From Methanoregula sp. (GTDB lineage: Archaea > Halobacteriota > Methanomicrobia > Methanomicrobiales > Methanospirillaceae): a stretch of 5,308 bases of DNA. The position numbers and the translations under genes were made by a program. The stretch covers positions 1-5,308 of the forward strand of contig DUHF01000288.1 of NCBI GenBank assembly GCA_013331015.1, written 5' to 3'. A model generated the notes under the pieces. It was not told the origin of the DNA, did no database searches, and worked only from the letters and a program-made list of their open reading frames with translations. This document shows positions 1 to 5,246 of this stretch, piece after piece (the stretch's first letter is position 1; every line of letters starts with the position of its first letter).

Positions 1-362
1 TTCTGCACGCAGGCGATATTCCGGATCCCTTCCCGTTCCGCACGTCCCTGCATGACCTCGACCATCCCTGCCCCGGGCTCGACTGCCGTCACCTCGCGGA
101 CGAGCGGGGCGATGGGCAGGGCGAGCACGCCCGGGCCGGCCCCGATGTCGAGCACGCGGGAATTCCGGGTGAGCGGCAGCGACGCGATCGTCCGCTGCAC
201 CCGGTCGTCATATTCGCTCATCGCGTTCCGGTCGTACCGCTCCGCGTTCTCCCGCTTGTCCCAGTTATGGGATCGGTCGTCATGCGTCCGGGTCGATTCC
301 TGCAGGCGCTGCCGCTCTTTCCAGATCTCGTTCCAGTCGGGGTTCTGGCAGGGCAGGCTCAT
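1..362 (-). CDS. Class I SAM-dependent methyltransferase (N-terminal part, cut by window edge)
   Basis: This gene starts at the ATG at 362-360 and reads open for 120 full codons to the window edge, where it is cut, so the C-terminal part is missing. Residues 69-84 (VLDIGAGPGVLALPIA) are a textbook motif I of Rossmann-fold methyltransferases, which binds S-adenosylmethionine. Residues 92-97 (TAVEPG) are the second strand, whose acidic residue (E95) normally contacts the ribose. The N-terminus, DWNEIWKER followed by a charged stretch with HNWDKRENAERYD, resembles small methyltransferases I recall from methanogens. The product is probably cytoplasmic; the substrate cannot be inferred. It follows the ABC permease gene by 48 bases on the same strand, separated by a T-tract and an inverted repeat. 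No good Shine-Dalgarno or TATA box precedes the ATG, so the start is the least certain part. It may be co-transcribed with the operon by read-through. Confidence 0.85.
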   Translation of the reverse strand, partial: MSLPCQNPDWNEIWKERQRLQESTRTHDDRSHNWDKRENAERYDRNAMSEYDDRVQRTIASLPLTRNSRVLDIGAGPGVLALPIAPLVREVTAVEPGAGMVEVMQGRAEREGIRNIACVQ

Positions 363-364
363 AG

Positions 365-378
365 CATACCGTGGTATG
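365..378. repeat. Inverted repeat CATACC-GT-GGTATG next to methyltransferase start
   Basis: Two perfect 6-base arms (365-370 and 373-378) are separated by 2 bases and lie 2 bases upstream of the methyltransferase ATG. A protein-binding site (operator) or a small hairpin masking the start are both possible. A neighbouring 10-base palindrome, TGGCCGGCCA, lies at 377-386. Function is inference only. Confidence 0.35.
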
Positions 379-385
379 GCCGGCC

Positions 386-392
386 AAAAAAA
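386..392 (-). terminator. T-tract after the ABC permease gene, possible archaeal terminator
   Basis: On the minus strand seven consecutive T residues occur 18 bases after the permease stop codon (413-411). Archaeal RNA polymerase commonly terminates at such U-tracts without a strong hairpin. A GC-rich inverted repeat (GGCCGG at 378-383, CCGGCC at 402-407 on the plus strand) flanks the tract. At seven residues the signal may be weak, which would allow read-through into the methyltransferase. Confidence 0.45.
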
Positions 393-410
393 GGTTCAGG
401 TCCGGCCCGG

Positions 411-1598
411 TCACTCGTGCCGGAGCGCATCGATAGGATTGAGGTTTGCTGCCCGCCACGCCGGGTAGATGCCGCAGATAAGGCAGATGATGATCCCAAA
501 TGTCATGCCGTACACGATATGGATGAGGCTTGACGGGACGAACAGGTACTCGGTGGTCTGGAGCATCAGGCTGCTGATGGCATACCCGCCAAGCAGGCTT
601 AAGATCCCGCCGATGATGCTTCCCACGATCCCGAGGATCATCGCCTCGTACAGGAACATGGACATCACCTCTTTTCGCTGCGCCCCGATGCTCCGCATGA
701 TGCCGATCTCCTTGATCCGTTCGGTCACCGACATCATCATGATGTTCAAGATCGAGACCCCGGCGACCAGCATTGAGATACCGCCAATGGCAGAAACGAA
801 CGTGGTGATCTGCCCGAATGCCTGGAAGATGGACTCCATCACCTTTCTCGTGTCCATCACATCGACCACCTCATCCCGCCGGTTCATCTGCTTCTCGATA
901 GCCTCCTTTACCGAAGTGATCTCATCGAGGTTACGGACCTTGATGACCACTTTGTCGTAATCATTGCGGTTGTAGGCGTTGCTGAACCAGTCCTGGGTGG
1001 CAACGATGGCAGAATCGGTGCTGACATCGAACGCCATGCCCCGCTCCTCGATGATGCCGGTCACCCGCAGGGATCCCTTGTTCCCGTCGGTACCAACGGA
1101 GATGCGCGAACCGACCTTCACGTTATTGTCTTTGGCAAACGTGGATCCAACAAGACATCCGGAACTGCTCCGGCTGTAGTCGCCGGATTCGAGGGTCAGC
1201 AGGGCCGGCATATCGTCAGGGTCAATCCCGTAGATCAATGATACGAGATCATCTTTTCCCACCCCCAGCTTCACCCGGTCGGTGGTCTGGAGTACGGGGA
1301 TGGCAACATTGGGTGCCGACACCCGTTTGATCTGCTGGTAGTCCTGCTCGGTGATGACAAGGGCCGACGAACTCCCCCCGCCCCCGCCAAAGCCGCCCCC
1401 GCCTCCCCCGGCGTGGGGCGTGACGATGACGCTGTCCCCGACCGTCCGCAGGCTGTCTGAGACGGAGAGGACCATGCTGTTCCCGAGGATGCCCATGGAC
1501 GCGATGGCGACGACGCCGATGACGATCCCGAGCATGGCAAGCGATGACCGGAGGAGGTGGATCCGGATATTCCGTTTTGCGATCTCCCAGAAGATCAT
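411..1598 (-). CDS. MacB/FtsX-type ABC transporter permease
   Basis: This 395-residue membrane protein is the permease of the ABC transporter whose ATPase is encoded just upstream. Its architecture is the MacB/LolC/FtsX one: a hydrophobic segment at residues 17-39, an extracellular MacB-type core domain at about 40-262, then three membrane segments at about 264-288, 317-345 and 357-380. The conserved cytoplasmic loop between segments 2 and 3 has the family pattern MSVTERIKEIGIMRSIGA (289-306), which couples to the ATPase. The tail YPAWRAANLNPIDALRHE (378-395) is a typical end for the family. Odd: residues 64-75 are GGGGGGFGGGGG followed by SSS, a flexible low-complexity insert near the start of the outer domain. 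The start ATG overlaps the ATPase stop as ATGA (1598-1595) and is preceded by GGAGG eight bases away, so translation is probably coupled. Members of this class move lipids, lipoproteins, peptides or drugs, or transmit force across the membrane; the substrate here is unknown. Confidence 0.95.
   Translation of the reverse strand: MIFWEIAKRNIRIHLLRSSLAMLGIVIGVVAIASMGILGNSMVLSVSDSLRTVGDSVIVTPHAGGGGGGFGGGGGSSSALVITEQDYQQIKRVSAPNVAIPVLQTTDRVKLGVGKDDLVSLIYGIDPDDMPALLTLESGDYSRSSSGCLVGSTFAKDNNVKVGSRISVGTDGNKGSLRVTGIIEERGMAFDVSTDSAIVATQDWFSNAYNRNDYDKVVIKVRNLDEITSVKEAIEKQMNRRDEVVDVMDTRKVMESIFQAFGQITTFVSAIGGISMLVAGVSILNIMMMSVTERIKEIGIMRSIGAQRKEVMSMFLYEAMILGIVGSIIGGILSLLGGYAISSLMLQTTEYLFVPSSLIHIVYGMTFGIIICLICGIYPAWRAANLNPIDALRHE
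1374..1409 (-). repeat. Polyglycine-coding low-complexity tract inside the permease gene
   Basis: Twelve codons encode six glycines, one phenylalanine and five glycines (permease residues 64-75), and three serine codons follow (1373-1365). The plus strand reads as runs of C with scattered G, so the tract is a GC-rich simple sequence prone to length change by slippage. Any change of whole codons would alter the linker length only. Confidence 0.8.
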
Positions 1599-2284
1599 GA
1601 GACGATCCTCCCGTCAGCGATCCGGATGGTTCGCCGGGAGTATTCGGCGATATGCGGGTCGTGGGTGACCATGATGATGGTAGTCCCCTTCTTATTGAGA
1701 TCCGTCATCAGGTCCATGATCCCCGCGCCGGTCTTCGAGTCAAGGTTGCCGGTCGGCTCGTCGCAGAGGAGGATGTCGGGGTTGTTGATGAGTGCCCGCG
1801 CAACAGCGACCCGCTGCTGCTGGCCACCGGAGATCTCGGTCGGGGTGTGGGTGAAGAGGCTGTCATCGAGCTGCACTGCCCGGAGCACCTCGCGGCCCCG
1901 CTCGGGATCCACTCCTTTTCCGGTCTTGAGCATTAAGGGAAATGTGACGTTCTCGATGATGTTCAAGAGCGGGAAGAGGTTGAAGTACTGGAAGATGAAC
2001 CCTATCCGGTCACGCCGCAGGCTGGTCAGTTCGGAATCGGACATGTCCCCGATGCGTGTACCGCTGATGAAGATATCCCCCGATGTGGGGGTGTCGAGGC
2101 AGCCCATCAGGTTCAGGAGCGTGGATTTTCCCGACCCGGAAGGTCCCATCACCGAGATGAACTCGCCCCGGTCTACCTGGAACGAGACCCCGTCCAGTGC
2201 CACAACATCCCCGGCAGGCAGCGGGTATACCTTGACCACGTCCCGGAAGATCATTACGGGCTGGTCGTTTTCTGCCCCGATCAC
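1595..2284 (-). CDS. ABC transporter ATP-binding protein, LolD/MacB family
   Basis: This is the ATP-hydrolysing subunit of the transporter, acting as a dimer on the cytoplasmic face with the downstream permease. Counting from the GTG at 2284 (229 residues, usual for LolD-like proteins), all motifs are intact: Walker A GPSGSGKST (47-55), Q-loop glutamine 99, signature ISGGQQQR (151-158), Walker B ILLCDEP (171-177) with catalytic E176, D-loop GNLD (179-182) and switch histidine 208. The segment PLPAGDVVALDGVSF (21-35) and the lack of extra domains fit the MacB-ATPase/LolD branch. I prefer the GTG start because AAGGA lies seven bases upstream and the GTG overlaps the preceding gene's TGA as GTGA, like the other junctions here. 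An ATG at 2314 is also in frame and would add ten residues, but it lies deeper in the upstream gene. A later ATG at 2254 would clip the first strand. Confidence 0.96.
   Translation of the reverse strand: MIGAENDQPVMIFRDVVKVYPLPAGDVVALDGVSFQVDRGEFISVMGPSGSGKSTLLNLMGCLDTPTSGDIFISGTRIGDMSDSELTSLRRDRIGFIFQYFNLFPLLNIIENVTFPLMLKTGKGVDPERGREVLRAVQLDDSLFTHTPTEISGGQQQRVAVARALINNPDILLCDEPTGNLDSKTGAGIMDLMTDLNKKGTTIIMVTHDPHIAEYSRRTIRIADGRIVS
1607..1611 (-). promoter_or_regulatory. Ribosome binding site of the permease gene (GGAGG)
   Basis: The minus strand carries GGAGG eight bases before the permease ATG at 1598. It lies inside the last codons of the ATPase gene and supports the ATGA-overlapping start. 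Confidence 0.75.
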
Positions 2285-3453
2285 TTCTTGTTCCTTCGCA
2301 GGTAGTATGCCCATCCGCCGATGAAGATGACAAGGACGATGATCCCGGCGGCTACCGGTACAACCGGAAACCCGCCGCTTCCCGTATCAACTTTGATTCC
2401 GGTTGCGCCGATCTTTACGTCGCGGATGCTGTCGTAGACATTCCCGTCATTATCTTTGTACGAGAGTTTTATGGGTACGGTCTCGGTCTCCTTTGCCGTA
2501 AACGTGATCTCGAAACTCCCAAAATCGTCGGGTTTGAGGGCTCCCACGACATACACCTTGTAGGGGTCTTCGGGAACAGCAGGGGAAAGTGCCGTGACCA
2601 TGACGGTATTTGCAGTCTCGAGGCCGGCATTGTTCACATCGCCGGTGACATGCCACGTGCCTCCCACATTTTTCACCTGGACATTGCTCATGACCGGTTC
2701 GGCAGCTTTCTTATCAACGCCAAAGACCACGGGCAGTTCCAGGGTGACCGAATGCGGGTTGTCGCCGTTGTAATAGTCCAGGGTCAGCTGGACCGGGGTC
2801 TCTTTTGACGGGGTGATGGAAAACTCTACCGGGACGGTCTGGTGTGAATTAACCGATCCGACATAGACCTGTGAGGGGGTGAAGTCCGCGCCATCGCTCG
2901 AGAACCTGAGGATCACATTCTTCACCATGTTGCCCCGGGGATTGGATACCTCAAGGTGGATAGTCTTCTTCTTTCCTGCGGTATACGCGTCAGGTTTGTC
3001 CTTGACCGTCAGGAGGAGCGGGGTGTTGTCGATCTGGAGCATCTCGCGGGCAAAGAGGTTGTCTGCATCCCGGAAGCTTATGGAGAAGACGGGATAGCAG
3101 TAACTGTCGGGTCCGACTGCGGTGACCGTGAACGTAAACGTATGGCTCTTGCCCGGGCCGATCTGTGCAGAACTCTGGTGTGTTCCGTCGAGAACCCGGA
3201 CCTTCCCGGCAGGATCGCTCAGGGTTGCATGATTCACGACAACGCCAAGATCCGTGTTGGCGTTCGTTACGGTATAGGTTGCAATACCGGAATCCCCGGA
3301 AATGAAGGAGCCGGGATCATAGCTCACGTTAGAGACGTACACCTTCCCGGCAGCAACAATGGAGTCCGGCGTTGAATACGCGCCGGCCGGGGCGATACAG
3401 GCTGCGATGAGCAGGATGAGAAACGAACAGGAAATTATGCTGACCTTTTGCAT
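2281..3453 (-). CDS. Exported, membrane-anchored S-layer/CARDB-like protein (COG1361-like)
   Basis: This 390-residue protein begins with a signal peptide (MQKVS, hydrophobic run 5-22, likely cleavage after APAGA at 21-25). Three beta-rich, probably Ig-like domains follow at about 36-150, 155-245 and 252-348, then a glycine-rich hinge and one membrane helix (about 363-385) ending in the positive tail YYLRRNKK. So the body is outside the cell, tethered by its C-terminus. Repeated patterns such as TYTVTNAN (59-66), LEVSNPRGNMVKNV (167-180) and GDVNNAGLETANTVMV (271-286) are typical of CARDB/NEW3-type domains in archaeal 'S-layer domain' COG1361 proteins. It sits between the Yip1-like gene (2-base gap) and the ATPase gene (3-base overlap). 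By position it could be the outer adaptor or substrate-binding part of the transporter, analogous in place but not in fold to bacterial MacA. The family call is from motif recognition, not a search. Confidence 0.87.
   Translation of the reverse strand: MQKVSIISCSFLILLIAACIAPAGAYSTPDSIVAAGKVYVSNVSYDPGSFISGDSGIATYTVTNANTDLGVVVNHATLSDPAGKVRVLDGTHQSSAQIGPGKSHTFTFTVTAVGPDSYCYPVFSISFRDADNLFAREMLQIDNTPLLLTVKDKPDAYTAGKKKTIHLEVSNPRGNMVKNVILRFSSDGADFTPSQVYVGSVNSHQTVPVEFSITPSKETPVQLTLDYYNGDNPHSVTLELPVVFGVDKKAAEPVMSNVQVKNVGGTWHVTGDVNNAGLETANTVMVTALSPAVPEDPYKVYVVGALKPDDFGSFEITFTAKETETVPIKLSYKDNDGNVYDSIRDVKIGATGIKVDTGSGGFPVVPVAAGIIVLVIFIGGWAYYLRRNKK
2292..2296 (-). promoter_or_regulatory. Ribosome binding site deciding the GTG start of the ATPase (AAGGA)
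   Basis: AAGGA on the minus strand ends seven bases before the GTG at 2284-2282. It lies downstream of the alternative ATG at 2314, so it can only serve the GTG. This is the main reason for choosing the shorter protein. Confidence 0.65.
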
Positions 3454-3455
3454 TT

Positions 3456-4124
3456 TTACATTGCTCCAAGACTATAGACAACGTACACCACGTACAGGAC
3501 GACAGGGACCCCCACGCAGATGGCGGCATCCCGCATGGTGAGCATGCGGGCGTGCTTCATTCCGAAGATCCAGATGTTGGCACTCCAGAGCATGAAGACG
3601 ATGGCGATGAGCGATGTTATCTGGGTGAGCTCGACCATCGCCGGGTCGTGCATGAATGCGGCCATTGCGGCTTCAATAACTGCCGGATCGTCGAGTGCGG
3701 ATTTTGCGAGTACCGGCACCGCGATTTGGGGGAGATACCAGATCGCCGCAACAAGGGTGATGAGTGATCCGAGGATCTGGGGAAGGTACCCGTATCCCAC
3801 GACCTCAAGTACCCGGTTGAACGATCCCGAACCTTTGAAAAATATCGAGATGATATAGAATACCCCGGAGGCGACCCCCCAGAAGATGAACGTCCCGACA
3901 AGCGCCCCGAGTACTGCTGAAAGGAGGATGATCACATCCATACCCGGCATCAGGGCAGCCATCATGCGGGCGCTCAGCTCCCCCATGAGATAGCCGTATG
4001 CCGCTGCAATGATCCCGCCGGTAAGAACGATGAGCGCCGGAATCTTCAGGCTCTCACCCTCTTTTAGCACCTGTTCAAAGAACGCATCCGGCTGGAACAG
4101 AATATCGATAAGAGAAGGACTCAT
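3456..4124 (-). CDS. Yip1-family polytopic membrane protein
   Basis: This 222-residue integral membrane protein is the first gene of the operon. It has a short cytoplasmic-looking start (MSPSLIDILFQPDAFFEQVLKEG style), common in archaeal Yip1-domain proteins, and about five membrane segments near residues 28-47, 64-95 (long, perhaps two), 114-133, 166-188 and 199-219. The central FNRVLEVVGYGYLPQILGSL (102-121) matches the pattern seen around the third segment of Yip1 proteins. A polar loop (about 141-165) is predicted between two segments. The start ATG has GAGGA six bases upstream, and two nearby out-of-frame ATGs run into stops after a few codons. The stop TAA is 2 bases before the exported-protein ATG. 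In eukaryotes Yip1 proteins act in membrane traffic; the archaeal role is unknown. Its place here suggests it assists or belongs to the ABC complex. Confidence 0.85.
   Translation of the reverse strand: MSPSLIDILFQPDAFFEQVLKEGESLKIPALIVLTGGIIAAAYGYLMGELSARMMAALMPGMDVIILLSAVLGALVGTFIFWGVASGVFYIISIFFKGSGSFNRVLEVVGYGYLPQILGSLITLVAAIWYLPQIAVPVLAKSALDDPAVIEAAMAAFMHDPAMVELTQITSLIAIVFMLWSANIWIFGMKHARMLTMRDAAICVGVPVVLYVVYVVYSLGAM
3464..3467 (-). promoter_or_regulatory. Weak ribosome binding site of the exported protein (GGAG)
   Basis: GGAG on the minus strand lies ten bases before the ATG at 3453, inside the final codons of the Yip1-like gene. Spacing is long, so translation may depend partly on ribosomes finishing the upstream gene two bases away. 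Confidence 0.45.
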
Positions 4125-4130
4125 TTCATT

Positions 4131-4135
4131 TCCTC
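4131..4135 (-). promoter_or_regulatory. Ribosome binding site of the Yip1-like gene (GAGGA)
   Basis: GAGGA ends six bases before the ATG at 4124 and sits in a very A-rich leader (minus strand, 4136-4150), which should keep the start region unstructured. Confidence 0.7.
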
Positions 4136-4174
4136 ATTTTTTTATTTTTTGAAGAGTATCTGACTGGAGGTATT

Positions 4175-4194
4175 GTCAACATGTTGGTGTTGAC
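4175..4194. repeat. Inverted repeat GTCAAC-N8-GTTGAC, candidate operator of the ABC operon
   Basis: Two perfect 6-base arms (4175-4180, 4189-4194) are spaced by 8 bases, and the left arm overlaps a perfect 10-base palindrome CAACATGTTG (4177-4186). It lies just downstream of the TATA-like box at 4196-4205, where the transcription start of the operon would be expected. A repressor bound here would block initiation; that role is inferred from symmetry and position. Confidence 0.45.
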
Positions 4195-4195
4195 T

Positions 4196-4210
4196 CCTTA
4201 AATGGTTTCC
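4196..4210 (-). promoter_or_regulatory. Candidate archaeal promoter of the four-gene operon
   Basis: The minus strand reads GGAAACCATTTAAGG, a purine/A-rich BRE-like stretch followed by a TATA-like CATTTAAG. A start about 25 bases downstream would fall near 4175, giving a leader of roughly 50 bases with GAGGA before the Yip1-like ATG. Two other AT-rich stretches in the spacer (4332-4339 and 4258-4268) are competing candidates. Confidence 0.4.
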
Positions 4211-4350
4211 GGGATTGCCCCGGGTGCAGGCAGGTCCCATGGGAACACAACACGGCAGTTTTTATTCGCCGGGCGGTGTCCGGGTTGTTGTTGCTCAACC
4301 GACAACGGTCATGTACAGATGCCATCTGGATGATATTTAACCTATTTGCG

Positions 4351-4369
4351 AAAAGCAAAAAAAGAAAAA
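4351..4369 (-). terminator. Poly-T terminator after the glycine-zipper gene
   Basis: The minus strand carries TTTTTCTTTTTTTGCTTTT beginning 17 bases after the stop codon at 4388-4386. Several clustered T-runs without a strong stem are the usual form of archaeal intrinsic terminators. Confidence 0.7.
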
Positions 4370-4385
4370 TGGTATCGGGGCAGAT

Positions 4386-5186
4386 TCAGCCTGCCTGCTG
4401 CGCCTCGGAGAGGGCTTCTTGTGCTTTCTCCACCATGTTCTGGGCAGCGGTGATCTTTGGCCGGACGGTACCGTACTCCTTTTTGTCAAATGAGGCTTGC
4501 GCTTCCTTGTAAAGTGCCTCAGCCCGGTCGATCCTCCCTTTTGCCTTCGTGACGTTAGTGCCCTCGCTCTGGGCCATGTCCACCTCTTCCTGTACGGCAA
4601 GCACCTGCCCGTACAGGTCCTCGAGCAGGGAGCGGTACTCGTCAGCCTTTGCATTGTCCTCATCGATCTTCTGCCGGCCGCGTTCGCGGGCCTGGGACTT
4701 TGCCTCCTCCTGCCCCTGGATGATGTACTGCAGCTCGTCCTCAACTTCCTTTATGGTCTCGGCAAGCACCGTGGCAAACTCTGTGCGTTCGTTCTTGGAC
4801 TCCTCGTACCCGTCGTACGCGCCGTAGGCTCCGCCGGCTGCTGCTCCCCCGAGTGCCCCGGCAATGGCATCGCCCATGCTGGAATCGCGGCGCAGGACGC
4901 TGCCAAGGAGACCCCCGAGGCCCGCGCCGGTGACTGCACCCGCAACGCCTTTTGAGATCTCCTTCTTGTGGCGTTCGACCGTGTAGCTCACCTTAACGTT
5001 CTCGTTCTCGACCGCGATATCCAGTTTTCCCTGCTCGTCAGTGTGTTTGACGTGCATGGTGGCGGTCGTGGGATTCATGACCTGGTGGGTGATCTCCGTG
5101 CCCTTGAGGGCGAGGTGGGACATCAGGCGTTCGGTAAAATCCTGGTACAGGGACGATACTCCCTGACTGTAATAGATGAAGACCAT
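4386..5186 (-). CDS. Glycine-zipper and coiled-coil protein of unknown function
   Basis: I do not recognise the family. From the ATG at 5186 the product has 266 residues in three parts. Residues 1-79 look like a compact alpha/beta region (MVFIYYSQGVSSLYQDF, then strands with alternating residues around 40-72). Residues 80-126 are rich in glycine and alanine with G-x3-G and GG spacings (GAVTGAGLGGLLGSV, GALGGAAAGGAYGAYDGY), a glycine-zipper pattern able to insert in or pack against membranes, split by a charged RRDSS. Residues 128-264 are almost wholly charged helix (E, K, Q, A), probably coiled coil. There is no signal peptide and no cysteine. The start was moved from an upstream in-frame ATG (5219) because AGGAG lies seven bases before the ATG at 5186 and the TATA-like boxes would start transcription after 5219. 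It appears monocistronic. A membrane-stress or envelope-remodelling role is only a guess. Confidence 0.82.
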   Translation of the reverse strand: MVFIYYSQGVSSLYQDFTERLMSHLALKGTEITHQVMNPTTATMHVKHTDEQGKLDIAVENENVKVSYTVERHKKEISKGVAGAVTGAGLGGLLGSVLRRDSSMGDAIAGALGGAAAGGAYGAYDGYEESKNERTEFATVLAETIKEVEDELQYIIQGQEEAKSQARERGRQKIDEDNAKADEYRSLLEDLYGQVLAVQEEVDMAQSEGTNVTKAKGRIDRAEALYKEAQASFDKKEYGTVRPKITAAQNMVEKAQEALSEAQQAG

Positions 5187-5193
5187 GGGCTTG

Positions 5194-5198
5194 CTCCT
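5194..5198 (-). promoter_or_regulatory. Ribosome binding site fixing the start at 5186 (AGGAG)
   Basis: AGGAG on the minus strand lies seven bases before the ATG at 5186. It falls inside the extra codons that a start at 5219 would add, which argues that those codons are leader sequence. Confidence 0.7.
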
Positions 5199-5220
5199 AC
5201 TAATACAGGGGTTGTTCATG

Positions 5221-5246
5221 GATATATGTCTGATTTTTTATTTTGT
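5221..5246 (-). promoter_or_regulatory. Candidate TATA-type promoter of the glycine-zipper gene
   Basis: The minus strand shows ACAAAATAAAAAATC (5246-5232) and then CATATATC (5228-5221). Either could be the TATA box; starts about 25 bases downstream would fall near 5211 or 5199. Both are past the ATG at 5219 and just before the AGGAG, giving a very short leader. Upstream to the window end the minus strand is T-rich (5270-5290), possibly the tail of another transcript, and no gene is visible. Confidence 0.5.

Larger units (their letters stand above)
4125..4385. other. 261-base spacer between the glycine-zipper gene and the ABC operon
   Basis: No convincing gene is present. In the direction of transcription it holds a poly-T terminator (4369-4351), a TATA-like stretch TTAAATAT (near 4339-4332), an inverted repeat GGTTG-N8-CAACC (4283-4300), a second AT-rich stretch CGAATAAAAAC (near 4268-4258), a 10-base palindrome TCCCATGGGA (4235-4244), a small GC hairpin CCGGG-N5-CCCGG (4209-4223), a third TATA-like box (4205-4196), the inverted repeat at 4175-4194 and an A-rich leader. 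The spacer is long enough for a regulated promoter or a long 5' leader. Confidence 0.6.

Noticed and set aside
52..468. Plus-strand frame opposite the methyltransferase
   Set aside because: The opposite strand encodes a clear SAM-binding motif in an uninterrupted frame, whereas this one is rich in S, R and P without any motif and runs across the spacer into the permease gene.
1351..1668. Plus-strand frame with a proline-rich run opposite the permease
   Set aside because: It is the antisense reading of the polyglycine tract; the minus-strand gene has full family motifs and a ribosome site.
1557..2324. A 255-codon plus-strand frame opposite the ATPase gene
   Set aside because: It mirrors a gene with every ABC motif intact; the predicted protein is serine/arginine-rich with no fold signature, as expected of an antisense frame in GC-rich DNA.
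4137..4150. A-rich stretch just before the Yip1-like gene as a TATA box
   Set aside because: It is only about 13-26 bases before the ATG, so transcription would begin at or inside the gene and lose the GAGGA site. It is better explained as an unstructured A-rich leader.
4176..4358. A 60-codon minus-strand reading frame in the spacer
   Set aside because: It needs a TTG start without a Shine-Dalgarno, starts inside the terminator T-run, has no recognisable composition and covers the promoter and inverted repeat of the next operon.
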